Virus record (IMG/VR): IMGVR_UViG_3300010370_000106
Coordinates: 1-35,895 of that record
Length of the DNA: 35,895 bases
Source of the DNA: a virus
Direction: 5' to 3' (one strand)
Positions within the stretch are counted from its first letter, which is position 1; the number at the start of each line of letters is the position of its first letter. The notes under the pieces are model-generated. The model was not told where the DNA came from, searched no databases, and saw only the letters and a program-made list of their open reading frames with translations. Made by a program: the position numbers and the translations under genes. Of the stretch, positions 8,436-14,651 are shown piece by piece.

Positions 8436-8460
8436 CAAAAAACCCCGCCGAAGCGGGGTT
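8436..8460 (-). terminator. Intrinsic terminator with UUCG tetraloop
   Basis: The minus strand carries an 8-bp stem AACCCCGC / GCGGGGTT closed by a TTCG loop and followed by a run of six T (two belong to the stem) and then GTTT. A GC-rich stem, stable tetraloop and U-tract are the hallmarks of a Rho-independent terminator. It lies 26 nt downstream of the 241-aa adhesin stop and ends the adhesin region. The plus-strand side has no comparable T-tract, so it works on minus-strand transcripts. Confidence 0.92.
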
Positions 8461-8485
8461 GAATAAATTGAAAAACAATTATTGA

Positions 8486-9211
8486 TTAACGGAAAACTTG
8501 GAAATAAACAAATGCGGCATCTATACTGGCGGCTTCCGGATTTGGCCTAGTTGAAATGCGATATGAAGTTGTTGTGAGTGTTACTTCAGGAGTCAAAACT
8601 ACGCAACCGGCATTACCTATAGGCCTTGCTCCTGCATTTACAGAATAATTTATGTCCGGCATTGCTTGTGTAAAATTAATCGTATATTCGCCAGTACCGT
8701 TATCCGTAATACTAGACACATTGAACGCCGCACGAATTGCTACAGTGCCAGTACCGTTAAAGTTAACCCATGCTTTACACAATCCAGGTGCAACATCATC
8801 AGCCGTTACAAGCTTATTCGGCTCAACGAATGATAGTCTTGTATTCGTTGAGGTATTTGCAGCAGCCGTTGAAAGAATGATTGTGTTTGCGTTGACAACC
8901 GAAGAAACTGTCGTACCATATCCAAAACCTGCACCATACACAATCATACCTGCACTGATCGTTCCTGTATTAGATGTAAAGGTAACTGAAGTGTTTCCTA
9001 CAGCAGTATTTGCATTTGATGTCGTAACATTATAAAGATTGTTCTGTGTTGCAATCAAATTTGGCGACAGCATACCATAGGTTACAGTGTTTGCAGTCAG
9101 TTGCAGACCATTTGTGTTTGCCAATAAAATTATTTGACCAGTGTTACTTACTATTTGAAAAGTATTACCTGAATCAAGCTGAATTTTATCTACAACAAGA
9201 GTACCTGCCAT
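8486..9211 (-). CDS. Tail fibre / adhesin, paralogue A of the VNFxGT module (241 aa)
   Basis: Fibre-type virion protein of 241 aa. The N-terminus MAGTLVVDKIQLDSGNTFQI is an attachment-like segment seen in many short phage fibre proteins. The middle (about 55-135) carries NVTTSNANTAVGNTSVTFTS and SSVVNANTIILSTAAANTST. The C-terminal half carries KAWVNFNGTGTVAIRAAFNV, then SSITDNGTGEYTINFTQAMP, ending in a variable tip and FVYFQVFR. The same middle and end occur in the proteins at 14652-15896 and 15960-16592. The ATG at 9211 overlaps the stop of the chaperone-like gene upstream (TAATG), so translation is coupled. It is the last gene before the terminator. A role in binding the cell surface is inferred from context, with no known receptor. 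Confidence 0.8.
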   Translation of the reverse strand: MAGTLVVDKIQLDSGNTFQIVSNTGQIILLANTNGLQLTANTVTYGMLSPNLIATQNNLYNVTTSNANTAVGNTSVTFTSNTGTISAGMIVYGAGFGYGTTVSSVVNANTIILSTAAANTSTNTRLSFVEPNKLVTADDVAPGLCKAWVNFNGTGTVAIRAAFNVSSITDNGTGEYTINFTQAMPDINYSVNAGARPIGNAGCVVLTPEVTLTTTSYRISTRPNPEAASIDAAFVYFQVFR

Positions 9212-9660
9212 TATTCTTCCTCAGTTTCAAGTGTAGGCCATGTCAACGAATATACAACTTGCTGAAGTGCTTCAACATCATCTGCTTCATTGATAGCAGT
9301 TTCATTTGTTTCTGCTGAAGAAATAACTGCTGCACGATACGTTGCAATCGCTGTAGGAACATTGACTTGACGTTCAATCTTTCTGATAATCATCCAATCA
9401 GTAGGCGCTAACAATTTGTTTGAAGTATCTTTGACCTGTGCAACAAAAGATTCTTTGAGCGTTTCAAGTGGACGTGGATTATTCTTTTCGCCATTCCAGT
9501 AAAACCGATCATCTTCACGAACAGCATCACCGACTTCAGTAATTCCGATTGCAGCTTTTTCTGCTGCTGAAGAAAGTCTGAGCCAGTTGGCTGGATATTG
9601 AATACCGTTTACTGTAAATGCTACGTCTGTTGATAGAGGTTTGTCGTTCAGTAAAAACAT
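9211..9660 (-). CDS. Tail fibre assembly/chaperone-like protein (DUF4376-like, 149 aa)
   Basis: Protein of 149 aa with a two-part layout typical of phage fibre-assembly proteins. An N-terminal half has NGIQYPANWLRLSS, a GITEV segment and RFYWNGE. A mostly helical C-terminal half has LKESFVAQVKD, LLAPTDWMIIRKIE (about 83-96) and VEALQQVVYSLTWPT. The L-x-x-T-D-W-x-x-x-R-K motif and following helices match the DUF4376 / tail-fibre-assembly style as I recall it. Such proteins usually help a neighbouring fibre fold or attach. It lies 42 nt after the 776-aa adhesin and overlaps the 241-aa adhesin by TAATG, so either could be its client. It has a good Shine-Dalgarno (AGGAA) and a CTAAATA box upstream. 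Confidence 0.75.
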   Translation of the reverse strand: MFLLNDKPLSTDVAFTVNGIQYPANWLRLSSAAEKAAIGITEVGDAVREDDRFYWNGEKNNPRPLETLKESFVAQVKDTSNKLLAPTDWMIIRKIERQVNVPTAIATYRAAVISSAETNETAINEADDVEALQQVVYSLTWPTLETEEE

Positions 9661-9683
9661 TTTTTTGTTCCTATGTTGTTCTT

Positions 9684-9690
9684 TATTTAG
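9684..9690 (-). promoter_or_regulatory. Candidate late promoter (CTAAATA) for the 149/241-aa pair
   Basis: The minus strand reads CTAAATAAAG in the 42-nt gap after the 776-aa gene, 23 nt before the ATG at 9660, with AGGAAC between. It has the same box and spacing as at 8407-8413. Confidence 0.5.
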
Positions 9691-9702
9691 TCACGATATT
9701 GG

Positions 9703-12033
9703 TTATCTAGCAAGAGCGTTTTTGAATGGGGCTTCAGCAAAAGCCATATAGATATACGTCCAACCTGAATTATTTGCGTATTCTGAATTACGTCTTGGCT
9801 TGAATCCGTTTGATAAAATGTCAATACCATTTGTATCTGTAAACTCAGCAATGGAAGCACTTGGAAACAATTCTAAAACTGAAGCATTTGATGTATTTCT
9901 TGCTGTATCCCAAATTGTCCAGACTGTACTTGATGTGGAGTTGCTTGAAGCTTTTACCAGTACAAAACGAGGACGGAATCCTGTGTATATAAACGGTCCA
10001 TCAGTAGATCCGTTACCTGTGTAGCTGCCAAACTTGGAGAAGCCTGCGACTTCGGAGAATAAGTATGCTATTGAACTTTCAGATGCAGGTATTGCAGCAG
10101 AGCTTGAACCAAATGTCGTTGATGTCGGCGCTGGAACGGCTGTCCCTAAAGTACCGACAGCATTTGTATTGTTTAAGTTAAGATACGCTGTTGTCATGTT
10201 TGCCAGCGAAGTGTGAAATACTGTCCAGTTTGCAGTAGTCGGACCACGACCTTTCAAGATAATCATTGCCGGCGTTACGCCAAGGTTGTGATTGAACGAT
10301 GCGCTGCTTGCCGTGTTTGTAAACGTCACAATGTCAAAGCCCTGCGTTGCACCTTTTTGCCAAGTCCAACCAACATACGTGCCACCGCTGGCATTAACTG
10401 AGTTATCGCTGCCAACTGTAAATGTGTTTCCATCGAATGCTTGAATGATGGTTGTTCCAGTTGCTTCTGCATCAGTCGCATTGGATTTTAGATGTTTATT
10501 TCCACCGGTAACTGAATTAGCAAGACGGTTATCGTCAATGCCGTTGCGCTTTTTGACCCATGCAAAGTCAACTGTTCCAACATTTGCTGTGATTGCTCTG
10601 CTTGATGCGCCGTCACCACTCCACAATATCGTATCAAAATACCGATTGCCCTTCAGGATAGTCGGCTGTGGCAGATTCAGCGTGTTCAGTGCTTTAAAGC
10701 CTGTTGGTGGTGTATATGTGAATGGGCGCTGACCGAAGTTGGCGACATATGTTTGTGCATTACTGCTTGTGCCGTTGAAAAAAGCTGGGATAATTGGTTT
10801 TCCAAACAAGTTTGTACTAAACGCCACTCCTTGTGAAACGCCATTTTTATAGAACGACAATGATCCTGTATCAGCGTCATATGCGACACCAATAACATCG
10901 TTTGTTGTAAACGATGCTCCGTATGATGCGGCAGTATTATTGTAGTAAGTCTGTCCTGTACTATAATAAGCCCACCCGTTTGTCGTAGTATAGGTTCTGT
11001 TCGTTGCAGCCGCAGATTGATCTGAAACACCTATCATTGACGAAAACACAGATCCGTTGGTTGGTACAACTTCCCAGTACCACTTTCCCACAGTCATTAC
11101 AAAATTACCAAATGCTGAAGACGATGTTCCAGCAGGCACGGACAAGTTTAAATTTCCGCTAGTAAGTGTGCCATTATTATTATCAATAGGATTCAACGTT
11201 GCATAATTCCCTCGCCCATTACCTCCATCACCAAACTGTGTAGGTACATCCAACATTGAATCGTAAGTTGCACCAGCAGTTACGCTGATGTTGTTCGGTG
11301 TCCAGTCGTTCCCGTTGCCGCTATAGTCTTTACCAATCGCTGCTGCTGTTGCTGCGCTGTTGTCAGAGAAGTTTAGATAGAAGCCGTTCGTTCCGTAAGT
11401 GCCAGTATATTTTTTTGGTTGCCACACACCAGTAACAAGACTAGTTTCACCGAACGAAGATGGCGTTAATGCTTGACCGTCGATGAAGTTAATCTCGGTT
11501 AGGTAGCCATCATATTTTCCCGGATCAACAGTTTGATACGCATAATTCCCAATGTAATGAACATTGTTGCTATTGATTAATCTATAAGTTGTAGAAAACG
11601 ACGAGCTATTAATAACTTGTTGGTTATTTACCCAAACTATCATACTTGATGTAGGGGCATCAAACTTCATTACTACATGATACCAAGCAGATGGGTCACG
11701 AAATACTGCTGTTGAGGTCACATTAACTGTGTAATTTGATGCGTTACTATACTGGTAATACCACAATCTATCGCTTGAATCAAAAGCAAGCACGGATTGA
11801 GTATATGTGCTTCCAGTAATACATGAACTAAATAGAGTATTGAACGCCCCTAAAGTTCCGCGCTTTGTCCATGCGCTGAATGTCCATTGTGTTGTAGACC
11901 CCGAAGCACCTAAAGTTCTGTTTAGGTATCCAGTATTTGACCGCAGACGCACAGAGCGTTGAATTCTATAACCTAACCGATTACGATGTCCACCTGCTGC
12001 TGTTGCAGTAGCTAAATTAAATAATGAACTCAT
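9703..12033 (-). CDS. Multidomain receptor-binding adhesin with LamG-like and SPRY-like domains (776 aa)
   Basis: Large adhesin. Residues about 28-215 look like a concanavalin/LamG-like jelly roll: SVRLRSNTGYLNR, WTFSAWTKRG, AWYHVVMKFD, YIGNYAY and DGYLTEINFIDGQALTPSSF. Residues about 220-270 include NGFYLNFSDNS and DYSGNGNDWTPNNIS. Residues about 280-450 resemble a SPRY/B30.2-type domain: GKWYWEVV, SMIGVSD, GVAYDADTGSLSFYKNGVSQ. The rest (FDTILWSGDGAS, GFDIVTFTN, SFNHNLGVTPAMIILKGRG, SGWTYIYMAFAEAPFK) matches a C-terminal domain often attached to such proteins in environmental phages (DUF7483-like, from memory). The short N-terminus (SSLFNLATATAAGGH) gives little room for a virion anchor. 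The start overlaps the preceding stop (TAATG). Base composition is richer in GC than the wedge genes. Carbohydrate binding is inferred from the folds. Confidence 0.82.
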   Translation of the reverse strand: MSSLFNLATATAAGGHRNRLGYRIQRSVRLRSNTGYLNRTLGASGSTTQWTFSAWTKRGTLGAFNTLFSSCITGSTYTQSVLAFDSSDRLWYYQYSNASNYTVNVTSTAVFRDPSAWYHVVMKFDAPTSSMIVWVNNQQVINSSSFSTTYRLINSNNVHYIGNYAYQTVDPGKYDGYLTEINFIDGQALTPSSFGETSLVTGVWQPKKYTGTYGTNGFYLNFSDNSAATAAAIGKDYSGNGNDWTPNNISVTAGATYDSMLDVPTQFGDGGNGRGNYATLNPIDNNNGTLTSGNLNLSVPAGTSSSAFGNFVMTVGKWYWEVVPTNGSVFSSMIGVSDQSAAATNRTYTTTNGWAYYSTGQTYYNNTAASYGASFTTNDVIGVAYDADTGSLSFYKNGVSQGVAFSTNLFGKPIIPAFFNGTSSNAQTYVANFGQRPFTYTPPTGFKALNTLNLPQPTILKGNRYFDTILWSGDGASSRAITANVGTVDFAWVKKRNGIDDNRLANSVTGGNKHLKSNATDAEATGTTIIQAFDGNTFTVGSDNSVNASGGTYVGWTWQKGATQGFDIVTFTNTASSASFNHNLGVTPAMIILKGRGPTTANWTVFHTSLANMTTAYLNLNNTNAVGTLGTAVPAPTSTTFGSSSAAIPASESSIAYLFSEVAGFSKFGSYTGNGSTDGPFIYTGFRPRFVLVKASSNSTSSTVWTIWDTARNTSNASVLELFPSASIAEFTDTNGIDILSNGFKPRRNSEYANNSGWTYIYMAFAEAPFKNALAR

Positions 12034-12425
12034 TAGACTAGACCAGTGATTGCGTCAACAATAATTGTTGTTGAGTTTGCGACATAATATGTGAGTAAAT
12101 CAATTGCATTGACTGCTGTTGATAATGTAGGTGCTGAGTTTGACTGAAACTTGTAGTACGAACCATATGAAATTGTATTTGATCCAAGTGTCTGACGAAC
12201 AAAGATACAACCTGATTGACCTGTTTTGATGTTAGTTGGATTTGCTAATGTAGCGTTGTTTGCAAGACCGACTTCAAAATTGTTCGCTGCATTCAAATCA
12301 AGTGTGATCGTACCGCCAGCATAAGTGATTCCAGGAACAGTCGTGCAGGGCGTTGATCTTGCGCCACCAGTCAGCGTCAATCCGTTGTCTGTCGTTATTG
12401 CGTCTATTTTAAGTGAACCTGCCAT
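12033..12425 (-). CDS. Short tail fibre protein with the N-F-E-V-x-L beta domain (130 aa)
   Basis: Fibre module of 130 aa. After an N-terminal attachment-like segment (MAGSLKIDAITTDNGLTLTG, similar to the 241-aa paralogue's MAGTLVVDKIQLDSGNTF) it contains GTITLDLNAANNFEVGLANN, NIKTGQSGCIFVRQ, YYKFQSNSAPTLSTAVNAID and LLTYYVAN. This 'LDL...NNFEV.L..N.TL...G..G...VRQ...PTLST..NA.D.L.YY' pattern is a widespread C-terminal domain of phage tail fibres. The ATG has a good AGGA upstream. It overlaps the 776-aa adhesin by one base, so the two are translationally coupled and may form one appendage, with this as the small linking piece. Confidence 0.75.
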   Translation of the reverse strand: MAGSLKIDAITTDNGLTLTGGARSTPCTTVPGITYAGGTITLDLNAANNFEVGLANNATLANPTNIKTGQSGCIFVRQTLGSNTISYGSYYKFQSNSAPTLSTAVNAIDLLTYYVANSTTIIVDAITGLV

Positions 12426-12441
12426 TTTGTTTTCCTAAAAA

Positions 12442-12864
12442 TTAAATTATTACCCAAACAGCACCATTGGACACGGTTACTGTTCTGTTATTTGCAATTG
12501 TCAATGGTCCAGCGGAACTTGCATTGTATAGTGTGGGAATCGTAACGTTTTCTGAGATTGTGTTTGGATTGATCCGAATGATACCATATGTATCTGCTGA
12601 TAAGTACGGATTTGTCAGAACACGATTACCTAAGTAAACAACTTCAATGTTATTTGAACCCGCTGGCGGTGCTTCAGTAAACACAAGTTTACCTGCAATG
12701 AGTGCATATGAATCTGTTTTCTGTTTGACACCAGAAATTGAAACGATAACCGACGGTTCGTTTCCGTGTGGATACGCTAGATTATATTCAGTCGTAGAAC
12801 CATCACCTGAAAAGTATTCAGATTGGAACGATCCGTTAACGAGTTGATTTCCTAAATATGACAA
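12442..12864 (-). CDS. Short tail fibre protein, 'xYLGxxL' family (140 aa, TTG start)
   Basis: Fibre module of 140 aa. It opens SYLGNQLVNGSF, then YFSGDGSTTEYNLAYP and VIVSISGVKQ, with LVFTEAPPAGSNNIEVVYLG at about 62-81. The same beta-hairpin unit ('F.GdGstt.y.L......i.V.v.GV.Q....y.v.g..l.Ft.aPP.G..nI.V.y.G') occurs in the 414-aa protein at 14652-15896. The C-terminal part (ADTYGIIRINPNTI, TIANNRTVTVSNGAVWVII) resembles small fibre-tip segments; the 71-aa protein at 17903-18118 ends in similar GARWVIM. The start is TTG with AAGGA upstream, and the same sequence context recurs at 15896. An ATAAATA box precedes it. Confidence 0.75.
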   Translation of the reverse strand: MSYLGNQLVNGSFQSEYFSGDGSTTEYNLAYPHGNEPSVIVSISGVKQKTDSYALIAGKLVFTEAPPAGSNNIEVVYLGNRVLTNPYLSADTYGIIRINPNTISENVTIPTLYNASSAGPLTIANNRTVTVSNGAVWVII

Positions 12865-12883
12865 AGTATGTCCTTTTTTTCTT

Positions 12884-12890
12884 TATTTAT
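12884..12890 (-). promoter_or_regulatory. Candidate late promoter (ATAAATA) for 12864-9703
   Basis: The minus strand reads GAATAAATAAAG across the stop codon of the 57-aa gene, 19 nt before the TTG start at 12864, with AAGGA between. Same family of boxes as upstream of the other adhesin mini-operons. Confidence 0.45.
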
Positions 12891-13060
12891 TCTGGTGTTT
12901 CTGATTCATCAGCAGGTTCTGGTGTGTTACCCTCAGAGAGCCACGCGACAAACTCAGGATAGTCAGCGGTGCAAGTCAGGCGGCATTTTCCATCATCATC
13001 AATGCGGGCATATATTTGCTGCTCATTTTGAATAGTAAGTATTTTTTTAAAAATCATCAT
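12887..13060 (-). CDS. Small tail-fibre-associated protein (57 aa)
   Basis: Short gene of 57 aa. The translation begins MMIFKKILTIQNEQQIYARI, with CRLTCTADYPEFVAWLSEG in the middle and NTPEPADESETPE at the end. A 'YPxFxAWLxEGNTPEPAD' C-terminus is a familiar ending of small proteins encoded next to phage tail fibres, so a fibre-chaperone or accessory role is likely (pattern recognition only). The start ATG at 13060 overlaps the stop of the 364-aa adhesin as ATGATG; a second ATG at 13057 is an alternative start. The overlap indicates translational coupling to that adhesin, its likely partner. It ends in an acidic tail. Confidence 0.75.
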   Translation of the reverse strand: MMIFKKILTIQNEQQIYARIDDDGKCRLTCTADYPEFVAWLSEGNTPEPADESETPE

Positions 13061-14151
13061 AACTCCGCAGAGAAACCAAGATAGCCGTTTGCCGAATTTG
13101 TCCTAAGAGCAGTGGCATTACCTGCGCTCAATCCAGTGGATACAATGCAATCCACCATACCCATACTATTGGTTGTAGAACCAGCGAACACAGGAACAGA
13201 AGTCAACGTCAAAGTTGATGTGCCCGCGTTAAACAGGTGATAATCAGACGCAGTTCCTGATTGCTCTAGAGACGTTGGTCGCGTTCGCATAGTGACGGGA
13301 AACGGGACATAGACAATAGCACCTGATGGGGCGTACGCTTGTCCACCAAAAGCAAGCATTCTGCTATCAAAGGCTGGACTTAGCCGATAGTAATATCGCT
13401 GACACATCACTAACTCCGTACCATACGGACGATAGTCAAAAGCTGTAGCAACACTTCCTTTTTCTAGCTGAACACCTGTAACATAGAAAGTGGCTCCGTT
13501 GGTTCCGACTACGCTGGTGGCTCCTGTTGGGGCGCGAAGAGTTGATCCAGACCAAGCACCTGCCGTCCCTGAAACAGAAGCACCTGCTCCCATGTTGAAG
13601 TTCACTACGATGCCACCGCTGGTATCGGTCGACCATGTACCAGTCGTGTCGCCGGGAATGGTGATGGTTTTTGTCTCAAACGCATTGGCTGCGCTGATCG
13701 TATAAGTAAACGGATAAACGCGGTCAGTTGCACCGTTAGAAATTGTCCCGCCAAAAGTGCCTGTCAAAGAAGAACGCACCCGAAAAGACAATGTGACAGC
13801 TTGCGCGTTTGCGGTGCCCCATCCAAGATCAGCAATATTGAAACCCTCAATGACCTGCTGGACAAAAAAGAACTCCGACGCTCCGACGGTGTAAGCCGAC
13901 GAAGAAGTTACCAGTAATGAGTTGATGAATCCTGCGGGGGCAGTGGTGCTGCGTTGTACGGTGAATTTAGAAGCCGCGCTGCCATAGCAAGACCAACGAT
14001 CTACGGTGTAAACGACTGAAGTGGTTTGCGTCACACTCGCACCAGCATTGCGCTGATCAATCGCCATCGCACCGTTAATAATACGATTCTTGAAACCGAA
14101 CGGTGATCCAGATGAATTGTTGATACTGTCTATTGCTGTTTGAATAGCCAT
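13057..14151 (-). CDS. Tail fibre / carbohydrate-binding-like adhesin (364 aa)
   Basis: Adhesin of 364 aa opening MAIQTAIDSINNSSG, then FKNRIINGAMAIDQRNAGAS and YTVDRWSCYG (about 20-57). The 'F.NRIINGaM.IDQRNaGAs.t.....Y..DRW' motif is widespread in phage tail-fibre and receptor-binding proteins and heads a jelly-roll, carbohydrate-binding-like domain. FVQQVIEGFNIADLGWGTA and VTLSFRVRSSLTGTFGG continue the same pattern, and YVTGVQLEKGSVATAFDYRP (about 222-241) is its usual end. The remaining 125 residues form a separate beta-rich tip. A hand count of 13541-13640 gives 55 G+C of 100, against 26 of 100 in a gp6 sample, which suggests acquisition from elsewhere. It starts right after the stop of the 75-aa chaperone-like gene. 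Confidence 0.83.
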   Translation of the reverse strand: MAIQTAIDSINNSSGSPFGFKNRIINGAMAIDQRNAGASVTQTTSVVYTVDRWSCYGSAASKFTVQRSTTAPAGFINSLLVTSSSAYTVGASEFFFVQQVIEGFNIADLGWGTANAQAVTLSFRVRSSLTGTFGGTISNGATDRVYPFTYTISAANAFETKTITIPGDTTGTWSTDTSGGIVVNFNMGAGASVSGTAGAWSGSTLRAPTGATSVVGTNGATFYVTGVQLEKGSVATAFDYRPYGTELVMCQRYYYRLSPAFDSRMLAFGGQAYAPSGAIVYVPFPVTMRTRPTSLEQSGTASDYHLFNAGTSTLTLTSVPVFAGSTTNSMGMVDCIVSTGLSAGNATALRTNSANGYLGFSAEL

Positions 14152-14379
14152 TTATTCTACGCTTAGTTGTTTGAGTTCGTTTGTTGTTGTTGCAGTATCA
14201 GCTAATTGTGTAATATCACGAAGACGCTGTTTCTCTGCAACAATCTCTGTTGTGTCTGCATTTGTTTCTAATGCACGTTGAAATTGAACGTCCAATGCTT
14301 CAAGCAGTGGCGCTCTTTCTGCACGAAGTCTGTCTTTAGTGATATCTTTTGCTTTGCTTAGATTTACAGTAATAGCCAT
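14152..14379 (-). CDS. Small chaperone-like protein, helical 'LLExLDVxFQRA' family (75 aa)
   Basis: Protein of 75 aa: AITVNLSKAKDITKDRLRAE, then RAPLLEALDVQFQRALETNA and EKQRLRDITQLADTATTTNE, ending LKQLSVE. It is mostly helical and charged, with no membrane segment. The 'R..Rap.L..LDv.f.rA.e......i...Kq.LRDit' pattern is a recurrent small protein next to phage tail-fibre genes, usually taken as an assembly or chaperone protein. I chose the ATG at 14379 because it overlaps the previous stop (TAATG) and gives the family-like N-terminus; an upstream frame extension reads unlike the family. It precedes the 364-aa adhesin directly. Confidence 0.75.
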   Translation of the reverse strand: MAITVNLSKAKDITKDRLRAERAPLLEALDVQFQRALETNADTTEIVAEKQRLRDITQLADTATTTNELKQLSVE

Positions 14380-14603
14380 TATTGACCTCCAATACCATGA
14401 GCAGCACCCATTGATGAGTCTAGTTCCCATGCGTTTCTAAATGTACGATCTTCAGGAATATCAGATGCATCAACGATCCAATATTCTTTACCTGCTGGTA
14501 CATCTTTCTTTGCGATCTGCTCAATAGTCAGACCAGCAGATGGTGCAGGAACAATGATTGATACTCCACCATTTTCATTTTCAAAAATAATTCTTGAATT
14601 CAT
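14379..14603 (-). CDS. Small tail-assembly-associated protein, 'IPEDRTFRNAW' family (74 aa)
   Basis: Protein of 74 aa: MNSRIIFENENGGVSIIVPA, then LTIEQIAKKDVPAGKEYWIV and ASDIPEDRTFRNAWELD. The 'vP.g..Y.ivd.sdiP.DRtFRnAWe' signature is common in small phage proteins encoded before the 75-aa type family, and the two may work as a pair. Function is not established; assembly assistance to the neighbouring fibre is inferred from position. It has AAGGA upstream of the ATG and an ATAAATA box 31 nt upstream, making it the first gene of the unit 14603-12887. Confidence 0.72.
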   Translation of the reverse strand: MNSRIIFENENGGVSIIVPAPSAGLTIEQIAKKDVPAGKEYWIVDASDIPEDRTFRNAWELDSSMGAAHGIGGQ

Positions 14604-14634
14604 TTTTTAGGTTTCCTTTTGTGTTGATATAATC

Positions 14635-14641
14635 TATTTAT
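14635..14641 (-). promoter_or_regulatory. Candidate late promoter (ATAAATA) for 14603-12887
   Basis: The minus strand reads GAATAAATAGATTATATC in the 48-nt gap after the 414-aa gene, followed by AAAAGGAAACC before the ATG at 14603. Confidence 0.5.
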
Positions 14642-14651
14642 TCTGTGTCTT

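Noticed and set aside
8436-8460. Bidirectional terminator
   Set aside because: The plus-strand flank after the stem is GAATAAATTG without a T-run, and no plus-strand gene approaches it.
6810-9035. Plus-strand open frames, e.g. 6810-7055, 7796-8137 and 8652-9035
   Set aside because: They lie opposite well-supported minus-strand genes, have biased shadow composition and no family-like residues or ribosome-binding sites.
9703-14151. Diversity-generating retroelement acting on an adhesin C-terminus
   Set aside because: No reverse transcriptase, no template/variable repeat pair and no C-type-lectin tail were seen in the window; the variable tips are whole-domain differences, not scattered adenine-type changes. 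An RT outside the window cannot be excluded.
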